From Scatomorpha stercorigallinarum (GTDB taxonomy: Bacteria; Bacillota; Clostridia; Oscillospirales; Oscillospiraceae), in NCBI GenBank assembly GCA_944387865.1, contig CALXGN010000008.1, positions 1 through 64,000 on the forward strand: a DNA stretch of 64,000 bases. Direction: 5' to 3'. A program made the translations under genes and the position numbers. Positions within the stretch are counted from its first letter, which is position 1; each line of letters starts with the position of its first letter. This document shows positions 35,867 through 45,269 of the stretch, one piece after another. The notes under the pieces are model-generated. The model worked only from the letters and a program-made list of their open reading frames with translations, had not been told where the DNA came from and ran no database searches.

Positions 35867-36741
35867 CCTACGACGAGCGCTACAAGTCATATCTGGCTAT
35901 CATCGAACCGGCGCTGAAGAAGTATTTCGGCGCGCGGCGCGGCTTTGAGTTCGACGGGTTGCTGGACGCCATGGACTACAGCCTGACGGCCGGCGGCAAG
36001 CGCATACGCCCGGTGCTGGTGCTGGAATTTGCGCGCCTGAACGGCCTGGAGCCGGAAAAGGCCCTGCCCGCGGCCTGCGCGGTGGAGATGCTGCACACCT
36101 ATTCGCTGATACACGACGACCTGCCCTGTATGGACAACGACGACCTGCGCCGCGGCAAGCCCACCAACCACAAGGTGTTTGGCGAGAGCACGGCCGTGCT
36201 GGCGGGGGATGCGCTGCAGGCGGAGGCCTTCGGAGCCATACTGCGCTCGGCGCTGCCTGTTGAGGCCCGCGCCAGATGCGCGGAGATCCTCGCCGGGGCG
36301 GCGGGGGTGGACGGCATCTGCGGCGGGCAGTTCATGGACCTTTCAGCCGAGGGCCACGCCCTTTCCGCCGAGGAGCTGAGCGCGCTCCAGGGCCGCAAGA
36401 CGGGCGCGCTGCTCTCCGCCGCCTGCATGTTGGGCGCTGCGGCGGCAGGGGCGGATGAACCTGCCGTTGACCTCGCTTCGCAATACGGCGCGCAGCTTGG
36501 CGCCGCGTTCCAGATACGCGACGACATGCTCGACGTGCTGAGTACCGTCGGCGAGCTCGGTAAGCCCATTGGCAGCGACAAGCGCGAGGGAAAGACGACA
36601 TTCATGAGCCTCTACGGCGAGGAGCGCTGCGCGCGCATGGTCGAAAAGATCACCGCCCAGGCCTGCGCCACAGTCGCGGGCATGGACACCGACGGCTTCC
36701 TCACGGCGCTGGCTAAGAAAATGGCGTCCCGGCGGGGGTAA
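35863..36741 (+). CDS. ispA: Farnesyl/geranyl diphosphate synthase
   Basis: A trans-prenyl synthase that builds C10-C20 isoprenoid diphosphates from the MEP-pathway units. The first Asp-rich motif is HDDLPCMDNDDLRRG (about residue 84) and the second is FQIRDDMLDV (about 214). A KPIGSDKREGKTTFMS segment is also conserved. Length is 292 residues. It is encoded before dxs, the first MEP enzyme, which is the usual arrangement. A terminator and a new promoter separate the two here. Confidence 0.95.
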   Translation: MTYDERYKSYLAIIEPALKKYFGARRGFEFDGLLDAMDYSLTAGGKRIRPVLVLEFARLNGLEPEKALPAACAVEMLHTYSLIHDDLPCMDNDDLRRGKPTNHKVFGESTAVLAGDALQAEAFGAILRSALPVEARARCAEILAGAAGVDGICGGQFMDLSAEGHALSAEELSALQGRKTGALLSAACMLGAAAAGADEPAVDLASQYGAQLGAAFQIRDDMLDVLSTVGELGKPIGSDKREGKTTFMSLYGEERCARMVEKITAQACATVAGMDTDGFLTALAKKMASRRG

Positions 36742-36768
36742 AAAAGCATCCAATGAATATATTCAAAT

Positions 36769-36803
36769 ATCGCCCTGCTATATTGAAATAGCGGGCGATT
36801 TTT
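36769..36803 (+). terminator. Terminator after ispA
   Basis: ATCGCCCTGCTA pairs with TAGCGGGCGAT (one bulged T) around an eight-base loop and is followed by TTTTT (36799-36803). The -35 of the dxs promoter lies inside its loop. Confidence 0.8.
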
Positions 36804-36811
36804 GTTATATT
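36783..36811 (+). promoter_or_regulatory. Sigma-A promoter of the dxs-tlyA-nadK unit
   Basis: TTGAAA (36783-36788), 17-base spacer, TATATT (36806-36811). It overlaps the ispA terminator, so transcription can stop and restart here. Confidence 0.75.
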
Positions 36812-36875
36812 AATAGTGAGATATTTTCGACTGAACACGTTGATCGTAAAAGAGAGCACTAAAGAGGTCATATTT

Positions 36876-38702
36876 TTGCATATACTTGACAAAATCAAAA
36901 CAAATCAGGACCTTCGCAGCCTCCCGGAGAGCGAGCTGCCCGGGCTCTGCTCGGAGATACGCGAGTTCCTGATCGCCGCCATTTCCAGGACGGGCGGCCA
37001 CCTGGCCTCCAACCTGGGGACGGTGGAATTGACAGTGGCGCTGCACCGCGTGTACGACCCCATGCGCGACCGCATCGTATTCGACGTGGGGCATCAGTGC
37101 TACACGCACAAGCTGCTCACCGGGCGGCGCGCGGGCTTTGAGCGCCTGCGCAAGTCCGGCGGCGTCTCCGGCTTCCCCAAGCCGGGGGAGAGCGCAGCGG
37201 ACGCTTTCATCGCCGGCCACGCTTCGGACTCCGTCTCCGTGGCGCTGGGCATGGCCCGGGCGCGGACGCGCCTGGGGGAAGATTACGACGTTGTGGCCGT
37301 CATCGGCGACGGGGCGCTCACCGGCGGGCTGGCCTACGAAGGGCTGTCGAACGCCGGACAGTCCGGCGAGCCGCTGGTCGTCATCCTCAACGACAACGCG
37401 ATGTCCATCGGCAGCAATGTCGGCGGCATGGCGCGGCTGCTCTCCCGCATGAGGGTGAAGCCGGGCTACATCGGTTTCAAGCGCTGGTACCGCTCCACCG
37501 TGGGCCGCGTGAAGCCGCTCTATAACGCCATCCACCATGTAAAGGAGGGCGTGAAAGAGGCCGTGCTGCCCGGGAACATGTTCGACGACCTGGGATTCTA
37601 CTACCTTGGCCCTGTGAACGGGCACGATATCTCTGCGCTGGAGAGCGCCATCTCCTGGGCGCGGGACATGCGCTCTCCGGTGCTCGTACATGTACTGACG
37701 AAAAAGGGCAGGGGATACCCCTTCGCCGAGCTGCATCCGGATAAATACCACGGCGTGGGCCCCTTCGACCGCCAGACGGGCGTCATCAAGGGCGGCGGGC
37801 GCACTTTTTCCGCCGAATTCGGCGACGCGCTCTGCCGCATAGCCGAGGGGGACGGGCGCGTGACGGCGCTCACCGCCGCCATGGCGGACGGCACGGGACT
37901 GTCCGGTTTTGCGGAGAAGTTCCCGGAGAGGTTTTTTGACACAGGCATCGCCGAGGAACACACGGTGTCCATGGCCGCCGGCATGGCGAAACAGGGGCTG
38001 GTGCCCGTGGCGGCCGTCTACTCCACGTTCCTGCAGCGCTCTTACGACCAGCTGATCCACGACGTGTCCCTGCTGGGGCTGCACGTCGTCCTCGCCGTAG
38101 ACCGCGCGGGGCTGGTGGGCGAGGACGGTGAGACGCACCACGGCATTTTTGACGTGGCCTATCTCTCCACCGTGCCCGGGATGCGCGTACTCTGTCCCGC
38201 CTCCTTGGCCGAGCTGCGTGAGATGCTGAAAACAGCTGTGGAGGACATGGACGGCCCCGTGGCCGTGCGCTATCCGCGCGGCGGCGAGGGGCCGTACCGC
38301 GAGATGCACACGGGGCCCGCGGCAGTGCTGCGGGAGGGGGCGGATGTGACGCTCGTGGCATACGGCACGATGATAAACGAGGCGCTGGCCGCGGCCGGCG
38401 CGCTCGACAGGCGCGGCGTCTCCGCCGAGGTGATAAAGCTGGGGCGCGTGTGCCCCATCGAGTACGCTCCTGTGCTCGCCTCGCTGCAAAAGACGGGGCG
38501 CATCGTGGTCGCAGAGGAGGCCTGCGCCGCCGGCAGCGCGGGCTCGGCCATCCTGAAGGAAGCTGCGGGGAAGTTCACTTTCCGTTCGCGGCTGCTGGAC
38601 CTGGGCGCCGGCATCGTGCAGCAGGGGACGACGGCGGAGCTGAGAGCGTCCGCCGGTATCGACGCCGCCGGCATCGAACGGGCGGCAATGGAGCTGATGT
38701 GA
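36876..38702 (+). CDS. dxs: 1-deoxy-D-xylulose-5-phosphate synthase
   Basis: Dxs joins pyruvate and glyceraldehyde-3-phosphate in the first step of the MEP isoprenoid pathway, using thiamine diphosphate. The 608 residues contain GGHLASNLGTVELTVALH, VGHQCYTHKLLTGR, the TPP motif GDGALTGGLAYEGLSNAG, and the second-half EEHTVSMAAGMAKQG. The start is TTG 36876 behind AAAGAGG, giving the usual HILDKI N-terminus; an in-frame GTG at 36816 is too far upstream. Its stop overlaps tlyA by one base. Confidence 0.96.
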   Translation: MHILDKIKTNQDLRSLPESELPGLCSEIREFLIAAISRTGGHLASNLGTVELTVALHRVYDPMRDRIVFDVGHQCYTHKLLTGRRAGFERLRKSGGVSGFPKPGESAADAFIAGHASDSVSVALGMARARTRLGEDYDVVAVIGDGALTGGLAYEGLSNAGQSGEPLVVILNDNAMSIGSNVGGMARLLSRMRVKPGYIGFKRWYRSTVGRVKPLYNAIHHVKEGVKEAVLPGNMFDDLGFYYLGPVNGHDISALESAISWARDMRSPVLVHVLTKKGRGYPFAELHPDKYHGVGPFDRQTGVIKGGGRTFSAEFGDALCRIAEGDGRVTALTAAMADGTGLSGFAEKFPERFFDTGIAEEHTVSMAAGMAKQGLVPVAAVYSTFLQRSYDQLIHDVSLLGLHVVLAVDRAGLVGEDGETHHGIFDVAYLSTVPGMRVLCPASLAELREMLKTAVEDMDGPVAVRYPRGGEGPYREMHTGPAAVLREGADVTLVAYGTMINEALAAAGALDRRGVSAEVIKLGRVCPIEYAPVLASLQKTGRIVVAEEACAAGSAGSAILKEAAGKFTFRSRLLDLGAGIVQQGTTAELRASAGIDAAGIERAAMELM

Positions 38703-39505
38703 TGGCAAAAGAGAGACTGGACGTCGCCGTGACGGCGCTGGGCCTGGCCGAGAGCCGGGAGCGCGCGCGGGCGGATATCATGAGCGGGCTCGTCTATGTC
38801 AACGGGCAGAAGGCCACCAAGCCGGGCATGCCCGTGGCGGAGGACGCGAAAATAGAACTGCGGGGCACGGCCTGCCCCTATGTCTCGCGCGGAGGCTTCA
38901 AACTGGAAAAGGCGCTGCGCGTGTTCCCCGTCAGCGCGGAGGGAAAGGTGTGCATCGACTGCGGCGCCTCCACCGGCGGCTTCACCGACGTGCTGCTGAA
39001 AAACGGCGCGGCGAAGGTCTATGCCGTAGACGTGGGCTACGGCCAGCTGGCCTGGAGCCTGCGGCAGGATGGGCGCGTAGCGGTCATGGAGCGCACCAAC
39101 GCCCGCAACCTGACGCCGGACATGTTCGCCGAGAGCATGGACATGGCCGTGATGGACCTTTCGTTCATCTCGGTGCGGCTCATCATACCGGCAGTAGTGC
39201 CGCTGCTGAAGGAAAACGGCGATATCATCTGCCTCATCAAGCCTCAGTTCGAGGCCGGCAAGGCGGATGTGGGCAAAAAAGGCGTGGTGCGGGATGCGGC
39301 CGTGCATGAGCGCGTGCTGCGGGAGTTCATGGACTTTGTGCCCTCCGCAGGATGTACCCTTCTGGGGCTGGATTTCTCGCCTATCCGCGGCCCTGAGGGG
39401 AACATCGAATATCTCGCGTGGCTGAAAAAGGGCGCGCATGACGCGCCGCAGCTCTCCGCTGCGGACGTAGTCGCCGCCTCGCACGGGGGTGATGCTGTCA
39501 AATGA
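38702..39505 (+). CDS. tlyA: TlyA-family rRNA (cytidine-2'-O)-methyltransferase
   Basis: TlyA methylates ribose in 16S/23S rRNA; in mycobacteria this makes ribosomes sensitive to capreomycin. The 267 residues have an N-terminal S4 RNA-binding domain (RLDVAVTALGLAESRERARA) and an FtsJ-like methyltransferase domain (CIDCGASTGGFTDVLL, AVMDLSFISV, IKPQFEAGK). The name hemolysin often attached to it is misleading. The gene lies between dxs and nadK, its standard place in Clostridia. Confidence 0.93.
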   Translation: MAKERLDVAVTALGLAESRERARADIMSGLVYVNGQKATKPGMPVAEDAKIELRGTACPYVSRGGFKLEKALRVFPVSAEGKVCIDCGASTGGFTDVLLKNGAAKVYAVDVGYGQLAWSLRQDGRVAVMERTNARNLTPDMFAESMDMAVMDLSFISVRLIIPAVVPLLKENGDIICLIKPQFEAGKADVGKKGVVRDAAVHERVLREFMDFVPSAGCTLLGLDFSPIRGPEGNIEYLAWLKKGAHDAPQLSAADVVAASHGGDAVK

Positions 39506-40344
39506 AAAAGATCGTCCTCTCCCCAAACCCGTACCGGGACCGGAGCCTGGCGCTGACCATGCGGGCGAAGGCGTTCCTGGAAGCAGACGGCCGGGAGACT
39601 GTGATCAGCCCTGTGTTCGTCGATGTGCCGGGGGACTCCAACATGATTCCCCTGCGCCGCGCGGCGGAGGACGCCGAGCTTATCATCTCCTTTGGCGGCG
39701 ACGGCACGTTTTTGCACGTCGCCCGCCAGGTGATGGATCTGCCCATTCCAATGCTCGGCGTGAACATGGGCACCAAGGGCTTCATGGCCTCGCTCGAGCC
39801 GGAGGACATCGGGCTCGTGCGCCGCGCCGCCGCGGGGGAGTTCCGCCGCAGCCGCCGGATGCTCATCGACGTGGAGCTGCGGCGCGAAAACGGGGAGAGC
39901 GTGCTCGACTGCGCGCTGAACGACGTGGTGGTGAAAAGCGATGTGAGCTGCATCGGCCTGGCCGTCACGGCGGACGGCGTGAAAGTCACGGATTTCATGG
40001 GCGACGGCGTCATCGTATCCACGCCCACGGGCTCGACCGCCTATTCGATGTCCGCCGGCGGGCCCATCGTGGAGCCGGAGGCGGAGAACATCATCATCAC
40101 GCCCATCTGCGCGCACATCATGGCGGCCAAGAGCTTCGTGCTCTCGCCGGCAAGACGCGTGGCCGTAAAACCGGACTGGCAGCGCTCGCATGTCACGCTG
40201 CTCTCGGTGGACGGCACGGAGGCCGTGCGCATGGAGACAGGCGACGAGGTGCTGATCCGCCGCAGCGAAAAGTCCGTCATCATGGCGGACATGGGCGTGA
40301 CTACGTTCTACGAGTCCGCCATGAACAAACTCACTGGTAAATAA
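39502..40344 (+). CDS. nadK: NAD kinase
   Basis: NadK phosphorylates NAD to NADP. The 280 residues contain the GGDGTFLHVAR motif (about residues 58-68), the GVNMGTKGFMA segment, and NDVVVKS and GSTAYSMSAGGPI of the C-terminal domain. Its ATG overlaps the tlyA stop (ATGA). Sixty bases separate it from argR. Confidence 0.96.
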   Translation: MKKIVLSPNPYRDRSLALTMRAKAFLEADGRETVISPVFVDVPGDSNMIPLRRAAEDAELIISFGGDGTFLHVARQVMDLPIPMLGVNMGTKGFMASLEPEDIGLVRRAAAGEFRRSRRMLIDVELRRENGESVLDCALNDVVVKSDVSCIGLAVTADGVKVTDFMGDGVIVSTPTGSTAYSMSAGGPIVEPEAENIIITPICAHIMAAKSFVLSPARRVAVKPDWQRSHVTLLSVDGTEAVRMETGDEVLIRRSEKSVIMADMGVTTFYESAMNKLTGK

Positions 40345-40404
40345 GCAATGACATACCCGCCTCCGGCGGGACGGACCCCAAATAATGCTGAGGGAGTGTT
40401 GATA

Positions 40405-40854
40405 ATGAAGTCCGCAAGACAAAATGTGATCTTGGAGATCATTGCTTCCAGCGACATCGAGACCCAAAACCAGCTCATGCAGGCGCTGGCCGCACGCGGC
40501 GTCAGCAGTACGCAGGCCACGCTCTCGCGCGACATCAAGGAACTGCGCCTGGTGAAGGAGCTGGCGCCCAGCGGGCGCTACCGCTATGCCCCGGCCTCCC
40601 ACGACGAGGCGGGCGAGCACAGCGAACGGCTGAAGAAGATCTTCAAAGAGAGCGTCATCAGCTGTGAAACGGCGATGAACATCATCGTCATCAAGACTCT
40701 GCCGGGCCTGGCGAACGCGGCCGGCTCCGCCCTGGACGGCATGGACATCCCCGCCCTGGTGGGCTCGCTGGCCGGCGACGACACGGCCTTCCTCGCCATG
40801 CGGGACGTGAAGAGCGCCGAATCGCTCTGCGAGGAGATCAAGAAGCTGTTCTGA
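40405..40854 (+). CDS. argR: Arginine repressor ArgR
   Basis: ArgR/AhrC is a hexameric, arginine-sensing DNA-binding protein that controls arginine metabolism. The 149 residues hold an N-terminal winged helix with the signature SSTQATLSRDIKELRLVK and a C-terminal domain with TLPGLANAAGSALDG and LAGDDTAFLA for arginine binding. CTGAGGGAG supports ATG 40405. Firmicutes usually encode argR directly before recN, as here, although no arg genes lie nearby. Confidence 0.95.
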   Translation: MKSARQNVILEIIASSDIETQNQLMQALAARGVSSTQATLSRDIKELRLVKELAPSGRYRYAPASHDEAGEHSERLKKIFKESVISCETAMNIIVIKTLPGLANAAGSALDGMDIPALVGSLAGDDTAFLAMRDVKSAESLCEEIKKLF

Positions 40855-40882
40855 ACAGGACGGCGTTTTCGGAGGACCACGG

Positions 40883-42595
40883 ATGCTTACAGAGCTCCAC
40901 ATCGAGAACATAGCAGTCATTGAGCACGCGGACATAGAGCCGGGACCGGGGCTGAACGTCCTCACCGGCGAGACGGGCGCGGGCAAAAGTATCGTCATCG
41001 ACTCGCTGCAGGCCGTGCTCGGCGGCCGCACCAGCCGCGAGCTTGTGCGCACAGGCGCGGCCCGCGCGGGCGTCAGCGCGGTGTTCAGCGACAAGCGGGC
41101 CGAGGCCTGGCTGAAGGAGCGCGACCTCGAGCCCGTCGGGGCCTATGACGCCCAGAGCGGCGACGAGGGCATCGTCATCCGCCGCCGTGTGAGCGCGGAC
41201 GGCAAAAGCAGCGCCTCCGTCAACGGCGAGAGCGTCACCGCCGCCGAGCTGCGCGCCCTTGGCTCGCAGCTGCTGGACATACACGGCCAGAACGACGGCC
41301 GGCAGCTGATGGACGAGACGCGCCACCGCGCGTACCTGGACGGCTTTGCCGGGATGGGGCCCGAGCTTGAGGCCTACAGGGCCGTCTACGGCGAGTACAC
41401 GGACACATTGAAGGAGCTGCGGCGCCTGGACATGGGCGAGGACGAGAAGCGCCGCCTGGCGGACGCCTACCGCTACCGGGTGGAGGAGCTCTCGGCGGCT
41501 GAGCTGCGCGAGGGCGAGGAGGCCGAGCTCAGCGCGCGGCGCGACCTGCTGCGCAACGCCGGGCGGCTCACCGAGGCGCTGGACGCGGCCTATGACGCGC
41601 TGTACGGCGCGGACGGAAGCGCCTGCGAAATGGCGGGGGCGGCGGCGGAGCAGGTGTCGCGCGCGGCGGCCTGGGCAACGGAGCTGAGCGGCACGGCCGC
41701 GGAGATCGACGGCGCGCGGCTGACGATGGAGGACGCCGCCGAGCGCATCCGCGACCTGCGCGAGAGCCTGGACTTTTCGCCAGAGGAGTACGACCAGCTG
41801 GAAACGCGCCTTGCGCAGCTGCACCGGCTGGAGAAAAAGTATGCCGCTGATGAAGCCGGGCTGATCGCCATCCTGGAGGAGAGCCGGCGCGCCCTGGAGG
41901 ATATCGAATACGCCGATGAAAAACGTGAAAAACTGACAGGTGAACTTGCCAAAAAGCGGGAAACGGCGTATAATGCCGCAAAAGGGCTTTCAAAAAAGCG
42001 CTCCGCCGCGGCAAAAGAGCTGCAAAAACGGATACGCGAGGGGCTGAGCGAGCTCTCCATGCCCTCCGTGCGCTTTCTGGTGGAGATAACGCCCAAGGCG
42101 GGCGAACCGGGGTTTGACGACACTGGCTGCGACGAGGTGCGTTTCCTGATGAGCGCCAATGCGGGCGAGACGCCCGGGCGCATATCGAAGATAGCCTCCG
42201 GCGGCGAGCTGGCGCGCATCATGCTGGTGATGAAAGACGTGCTCAGTGAGCGAGACGCCGTGGGCACGCTGGTGTTCGACGAGATAGACGAGGGCGTTTC
42301 CGGCATCGCCGCCCAGCGCGTGGCGGAGAAGCTGGCGCATATCTCGCGGCGCAAGCAGGTCATTTGCGTGACGCACCTGCCGCAGATCGCCGCCATGGCG
42401 GACACGCACTTCCACATCGAAAAACGCGAGCGCGGCGGGCGCACCTATACGGCCGTCACGCCGCTCGAGCGCGAGGGAAGGATAAGGGAGATCGCCCGTT
42501 TGCACGGCGGCGACAATATAACGGATATCACGCTGGCAAGCGCCGCCGAACAGCTCGACGCGGCGGAAAAGTATAAGCAGGAGGGAATGGGATGA
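40883..42595 (+). CDS. recN: DNA repair protein RecN
   Basis: RecN is an SMC-like ATPase for double-strand break repair. The 570 residues contain the Walker A GETGAGKSIVIDSL, a DIHGQNDGRQLMDE segment, a long coiled coil (about 150-370), and the C-terminal SGGELARIMLVMK signature with Walker B TLVFDEIDEGVSG. GGAGGACCACGG precedes the ATG. Length is standard. Its end overlaps the next gene by four bases. Confidence 0.97.
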   Translation: MLTELHIENIAVIEHADIEPGPGLNVLTGETGAGKSIVIDSLQAVLGGRTSRELVRTGAARAGVSAVFSDKRAEAWLKERDLEPVGAYDAQSGDEGIVIRRRVSADGKSSASVNGESVTAAELRALGSQLLDIHGQNDGRQLMDETRHRAYLDGFAGMGPELEAYRAVYGEYTDTLKELRRLDMGEDEKRRLADAYRYRVEELSAAELREGEEAELSARRDLLRNAGRLTEALDAAYDALYGADGSACEMAGAAAEQVSRAAAWATELSGTAAEIDGARLTMEDAAERIRDLRESLDFSPEEYDQLETRLAQLHRLEKKYAADEAGLIAILEESRRALEDIEYADEKREKLTGELAKKRETAYNAAKGLSKKRSAAAKELQKRIREGLSELSMPSVRFLVEITPKAGEPGFDDTGCDEVRFLMSANAGETPGRISKIASGGELARIMLVMKDVLSERDAVGTLVFDEIDEGVSGIAAQRVAEKLAHISRRKQVICVTHLPQIAAMADTHFHIEKRERGGRTYTAVTPLEREGRIREIARLHGGDNITDITLASAAEQLDAAEKYKQEGMG

Positions 42596-42999
42596 ATTAC
42601 GGGGAAAAAGCGCTGGAGTTCCGCGACAGCGGCTGCAACTGCGCCCAGAGCGTGCTCTGTGCGCTTGCCGAGCGGGTGGGCCTTGATATCGAAACGGCGA
42701 AGCGCCTGAGCGCCGGGCTTGGCGGCGGGCTGCGCGCGGGAGAGGCCTGCGGGGCCTATGCCGGCGCGGTGCTGGCCATGGGCATGGCCCTGGCGCGCGG
42801 CGAAAAGGCCGGGGAACCCGACGCGCCGCTGGCCGGGTATGTGTCAGAGCTGGGGAAGGGCTTCCGCGAGGCCTTTGAAGTCATCCGCTGTACCGACCTG
42901 ATGGAAAAGAACGGCGGGGACAAGTCCGTTTGCAGGCAGTACATGGCCTGGTGCGCGGAGCACGCCGCCGGGCTCATCGAAAAATACGAAGAAAAATGA
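42592..42999 (+). CDS. C_GCAxxG_C_C-family redox protein
   Basis: A 135-residue cysteine-rich protein of the C_GCAxxG_C_C family: GCNCAQSVLCAL near the start, GEACGAYAGAV in the middle, and later Cys in VIRCTDL, VCRQYMAWC. The conserved cysteines are thought to bind a metal or take part in redox chemistry; no activity is proven. It is translationally coupled to recN (ATGA), an uncommon neighbour, since many spore-formers have spoIVB after recN. Confidence 0.85.
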   Translation: MNYGEKALEFRDSGCNCAQSVLCALAERVGLDIETAKRLSAGLGGGLRAGEACGAYAGAVLAMGMALARGEKAGEPDAPLAGYVSELGKGFREAFEVIRCTDLMEKNGGDKSVCRQYMAWCAEHAAGLIEKYEEK

Positions 43000-43164
43000 C
43001 GACACTGCCGGAAAACCGGCGGCAGAGCGTCTTTATGCAGGCCTGGCCGCCGTGACAGCGCGCTGAACGCGCCGTATTGCCGCGCGCCAGGCGCTGGCGG
43101 CGTACAACAGCGCCGTATTTCAGAGAGGGTACGCGCGATTTTAAATTGTGAAGGAGAAAGATCG

Positions 43165-44388
43165 ATGCAGATTTTTGAAGAACTCAAGGAACGCGGGCTG
43201 ATAGCCCAACTTACGGATGAGGAAGAGATCCGGGAGCTGATAAACGCCGGCAAGGCCACGTTCTATATCGGCTTTGACGCCACGGCGGACAGCCTGCACA
43301 TCGGCCATTTCATGGCGCTCAACCTGATGCGCCGCCTGCAGCTGGCGGGCAACAGGCCCATCGCCCTGCTCGGCGGCGGCACGACCATGGTCGGCGACCC
43401 CTCCGGCCGCACGGACATGCGCAAGATGCTCACCCAGGAGCAGATACAGGCCAATGCAGAGAAGTTCAAGGTGCAGATGAGCAAGTTCATCGACTTTTCC
43501 GAGGGCAAGGCGCTTATGCTGGACAACGCCGAGTGGCTGCTCAAGCTCAATTATATCGAGCTGCTGCGCGACGTGGGCGCCTGCTTCTCTGTCAACAACA
43601 TGCTGCGCGCCGAGTGCTATAAGCAGCGCATGGAGAAGGGCCTCAGCTTCCTTGAGTTCAACTATATGATCATGCAGAGCTACGACTTCTACCATATGTT
43701 CCAGAAGTACGGCTGCGTCATGCAGTGCGGCGGCGACGACCAGTGGTCGAACATCCTCGGCGGCACCGAGCTCATCCGCCGCAAGCTGGGCAAGAACGCC
43801 TACGGCATGACCATCACCCTGCTGCTCACCAGCGAGGGCAAGAAGATGGGCAAGACCCAGGCCGGCGCCGTGTGGCTCGACCCGGACAAGACCAGCCCCT
43901 ATGAGTTCTACCAGTACTGGCGCAATATCGACGACGCGGATGTCATGAACTGCCTGCGCAAGATGACCTTCCTGCCGCTGGAGCAGATCGACGAGATGTC
44001 CACCTGGAAGGATGCCAAGATCAACGAGGCCAAGGAGATACTGGCCACCGAGCTCACCAGCCTTGTCCACGGCGAGGAGGAGGCCAAAAAGGCCCGCGAG
44101 GGCGCGAGGGCCATCTTCGGCGGCGGCAACGCGGCTGAGCACATGCCGGAGACGGAGATACATGAGGACGAGCTCACCGACGGCGCGGCGGATATACTGG
44201 CGCTGCTCGTGAAGTCCGGCCTCTGCGCCTCCCGCAGCGACGCGCGGCGCAATGTGCAGCAGGGCGGCGTCACCGCCAACGAAGAGAAGGTCGAGGACAT
44301 CGCCAAGACCTTCACCGCCGAAGAGCTGCGCGCCGGCGTTGTGCTGCGCCGCGGCAAGAAGAATTTCAATAAGGTCGTTTTGAAGTGA
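43165..44388 (+). CDS. tyrS: Tyrosyl-tRNA synthetase
   Basis: TyrRS charges tRNA-Tyr. The 407 residues show FDATADSLHIGHFMAL (HIGH class motif), the GGDDQWSN substrate segment, a KMSKS-like KKMGKTQ, and a C-terminal S4 domain (LLVKSGLCASRSDARRNVQQGG). This is the TyrZ-like form. AAGGAG precedes the ATG. The 165-base leader was checked for a T-box; only a poor match AGGGTACGCGCG was found, so none is called. Confidence 0.96.
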   Translation: MQIFEELKERGLIAQLTDEEEIRELINAGKATFYIGFDATADSLHIGHFMALNLMRRLQLAGNRPIALLGGGTTMVGDPSGRTDMRKMLTQEQIQANAEKFKVQMSKFIDFSEGKALMLDNAEWLLKLNYIELLRDVGACFSVNNMLRAECYKQRMEKGLSFLEFNYMIMQSYDFYHMFQKYGCVMQCGGDDQWSNILGGTELIRRKLGKNAYGMTITLLLTSEGKKMGKTQAGAVWLDPDKTSPYEFYQYWRNIDDADVMNCLRKMTFLPLEQIDEMSTWKDAKINEAKEILATELTSLVHGEEEAKKAREGARAIFGGGNAAEHMPETEIHEDELTDGAADILALLVKSGLCASRSDARRNVQQGGVTANEEKVEDIAKTFTAEELRAGVVLRRGKKNFNKVVLK

Positions 44389-44924
44389 GCGAAGAGATAA
44401 AGAACAGCCAGGAACAGCCCGCCCCCGAGGCGGAAAAGCCCGCGGAGAGCGAAAAAAAGCCCGCGGGGAAGGTCAAAAAGAGCTGGAAGATGACCCGCGG
44501 CGAGTGGATACTGATCGGCGTCGCCGTCGTGCTCTGCATCATCGTCGCGCTGCTCAACCTGCGCCCGCAGGAGGCCGCCGGCACGCTGACAGTCGTCACA
44601 GCGGACGGCACGGAGGCCGAGGCGGAGTTTGACCTCATCCTGCAGCGCTCGCTGACAAAGCCGGGCACGCTCAGCGGCGATATCACCGTCAACGGCGTCA
44701 CCTACAGCCGCGAAAAGGACCTGCCGACGGGCAATGAGATAGCCTTTTTTGAGGGCATAGGTGATATGGTGTCCGGGCGCTACGACCTGCCGGCGGATTT
44801 CACCGCAGCGGACGGCAGCGTGCTCACGCTCGAGGGCCTCGGCTTCGCCGCCGGTTATGTGCCGAACTCGGCAGAGTTCAGCATCGGGGACGTTAGCTGG
44901 GAGCATGTAACCGAGGAAGAATAA
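44385..44924 (+). CDS. Single-pass membrane protein of unknown function
   Basis: A 179-residue protein with a charged, Glu/Lys/Pro-rich cytoplasmic start (1-35), one membrane helix (WILIGVAVVLCIIVALLNL, about 46-64) and an outer domain of about 110 residues rich in beta-type sequence. No family is recognised. The GTG start overlaps the tyrS stop (GTGA), so it is co-translated with the synthetase, although no link between them is known. A terminator follows at once. Confidence 0.75.
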   Translation: MSEEIKNSQEQPAPEAEKPAESEKKPAGKVKKSWKMTRGEWILIGVAVVLCIIVALLNLRPQEAAGTLTVVTADGTEAEAEFDLILQRSLTKPGTLSGDITVNGVTYSREKDLPTGNEIAFFEGIGDMVSGRYDLPADFTAADGSVLTLEGLGFAAGYVPNSAEFSIGDVSWEHVTEEE

Positions 44925-44959
44925 AAACACAGGCCGGGAATTTCCCGGCCTGTGTTTTT
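44924..44959 (+). terminator. Terminator after the tyrS operon
   Basis: A 17-bp perfect stem (AAAAACACAGGCCGGGA) with loop ATT and a T-run. It marks the end of host-like sequence; the next 350 bases are clearly AT-richer. Confidence 0.92.
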
Positions 44960-45044
44960 GTGCGGAACTTTTTACGCGGTGATACGTCATATTAAATAGG
45001 TATAATCAACAAAAATAGCTATCAGAATTCGTCATAACCCATAA

Positions 45045-45245
45045 TTGATTTATTGTAGAAAATATTATATATTAATATTCAGTAGAAGAAAACTTCGGAA
45101 AGGCGACAAGTTCCATGTAAGCAATTTGAGCGTTGGCGCCACCTGGTATCTTGGTACGCCTGACCCGGCAACAAACTTAGCGCAGTACTATTATCCAAGC
45201 GAGATTAGAGGCTATGCTAAGGCCATATACTTCAACGTCTATTGA
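45045..45245 (+). pseudogene. Possible C-terminal gene remnant in AT-rich DNA
   Basis: An open frame of 66 codons in AT-rich sequence. Its first 20 codons look non-coding (Tyr/Ile/Arg-rich from AT bias), but the last 45 (SNLSVGATWYLGTPDPATN, then YYYPSEIRGYAKAIYFN) look like the end of a secreted or surface protein. No ribosome site precedes it. It is best read as the tail of a lost gene. No family was recognised. Confidence 0.35.
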
Positions 45246-45269
45246 GTTTGAATAGTTAATATCGGAACT

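Noticed and set aside
43000..43164. Possible tyrosine T-box leader before tyrS
   Set aside because: Only AGGGTACGCGCG resembles the T-box core; the gap is too short, and no specifier stem, antiterminator or terminator with T-run was found.
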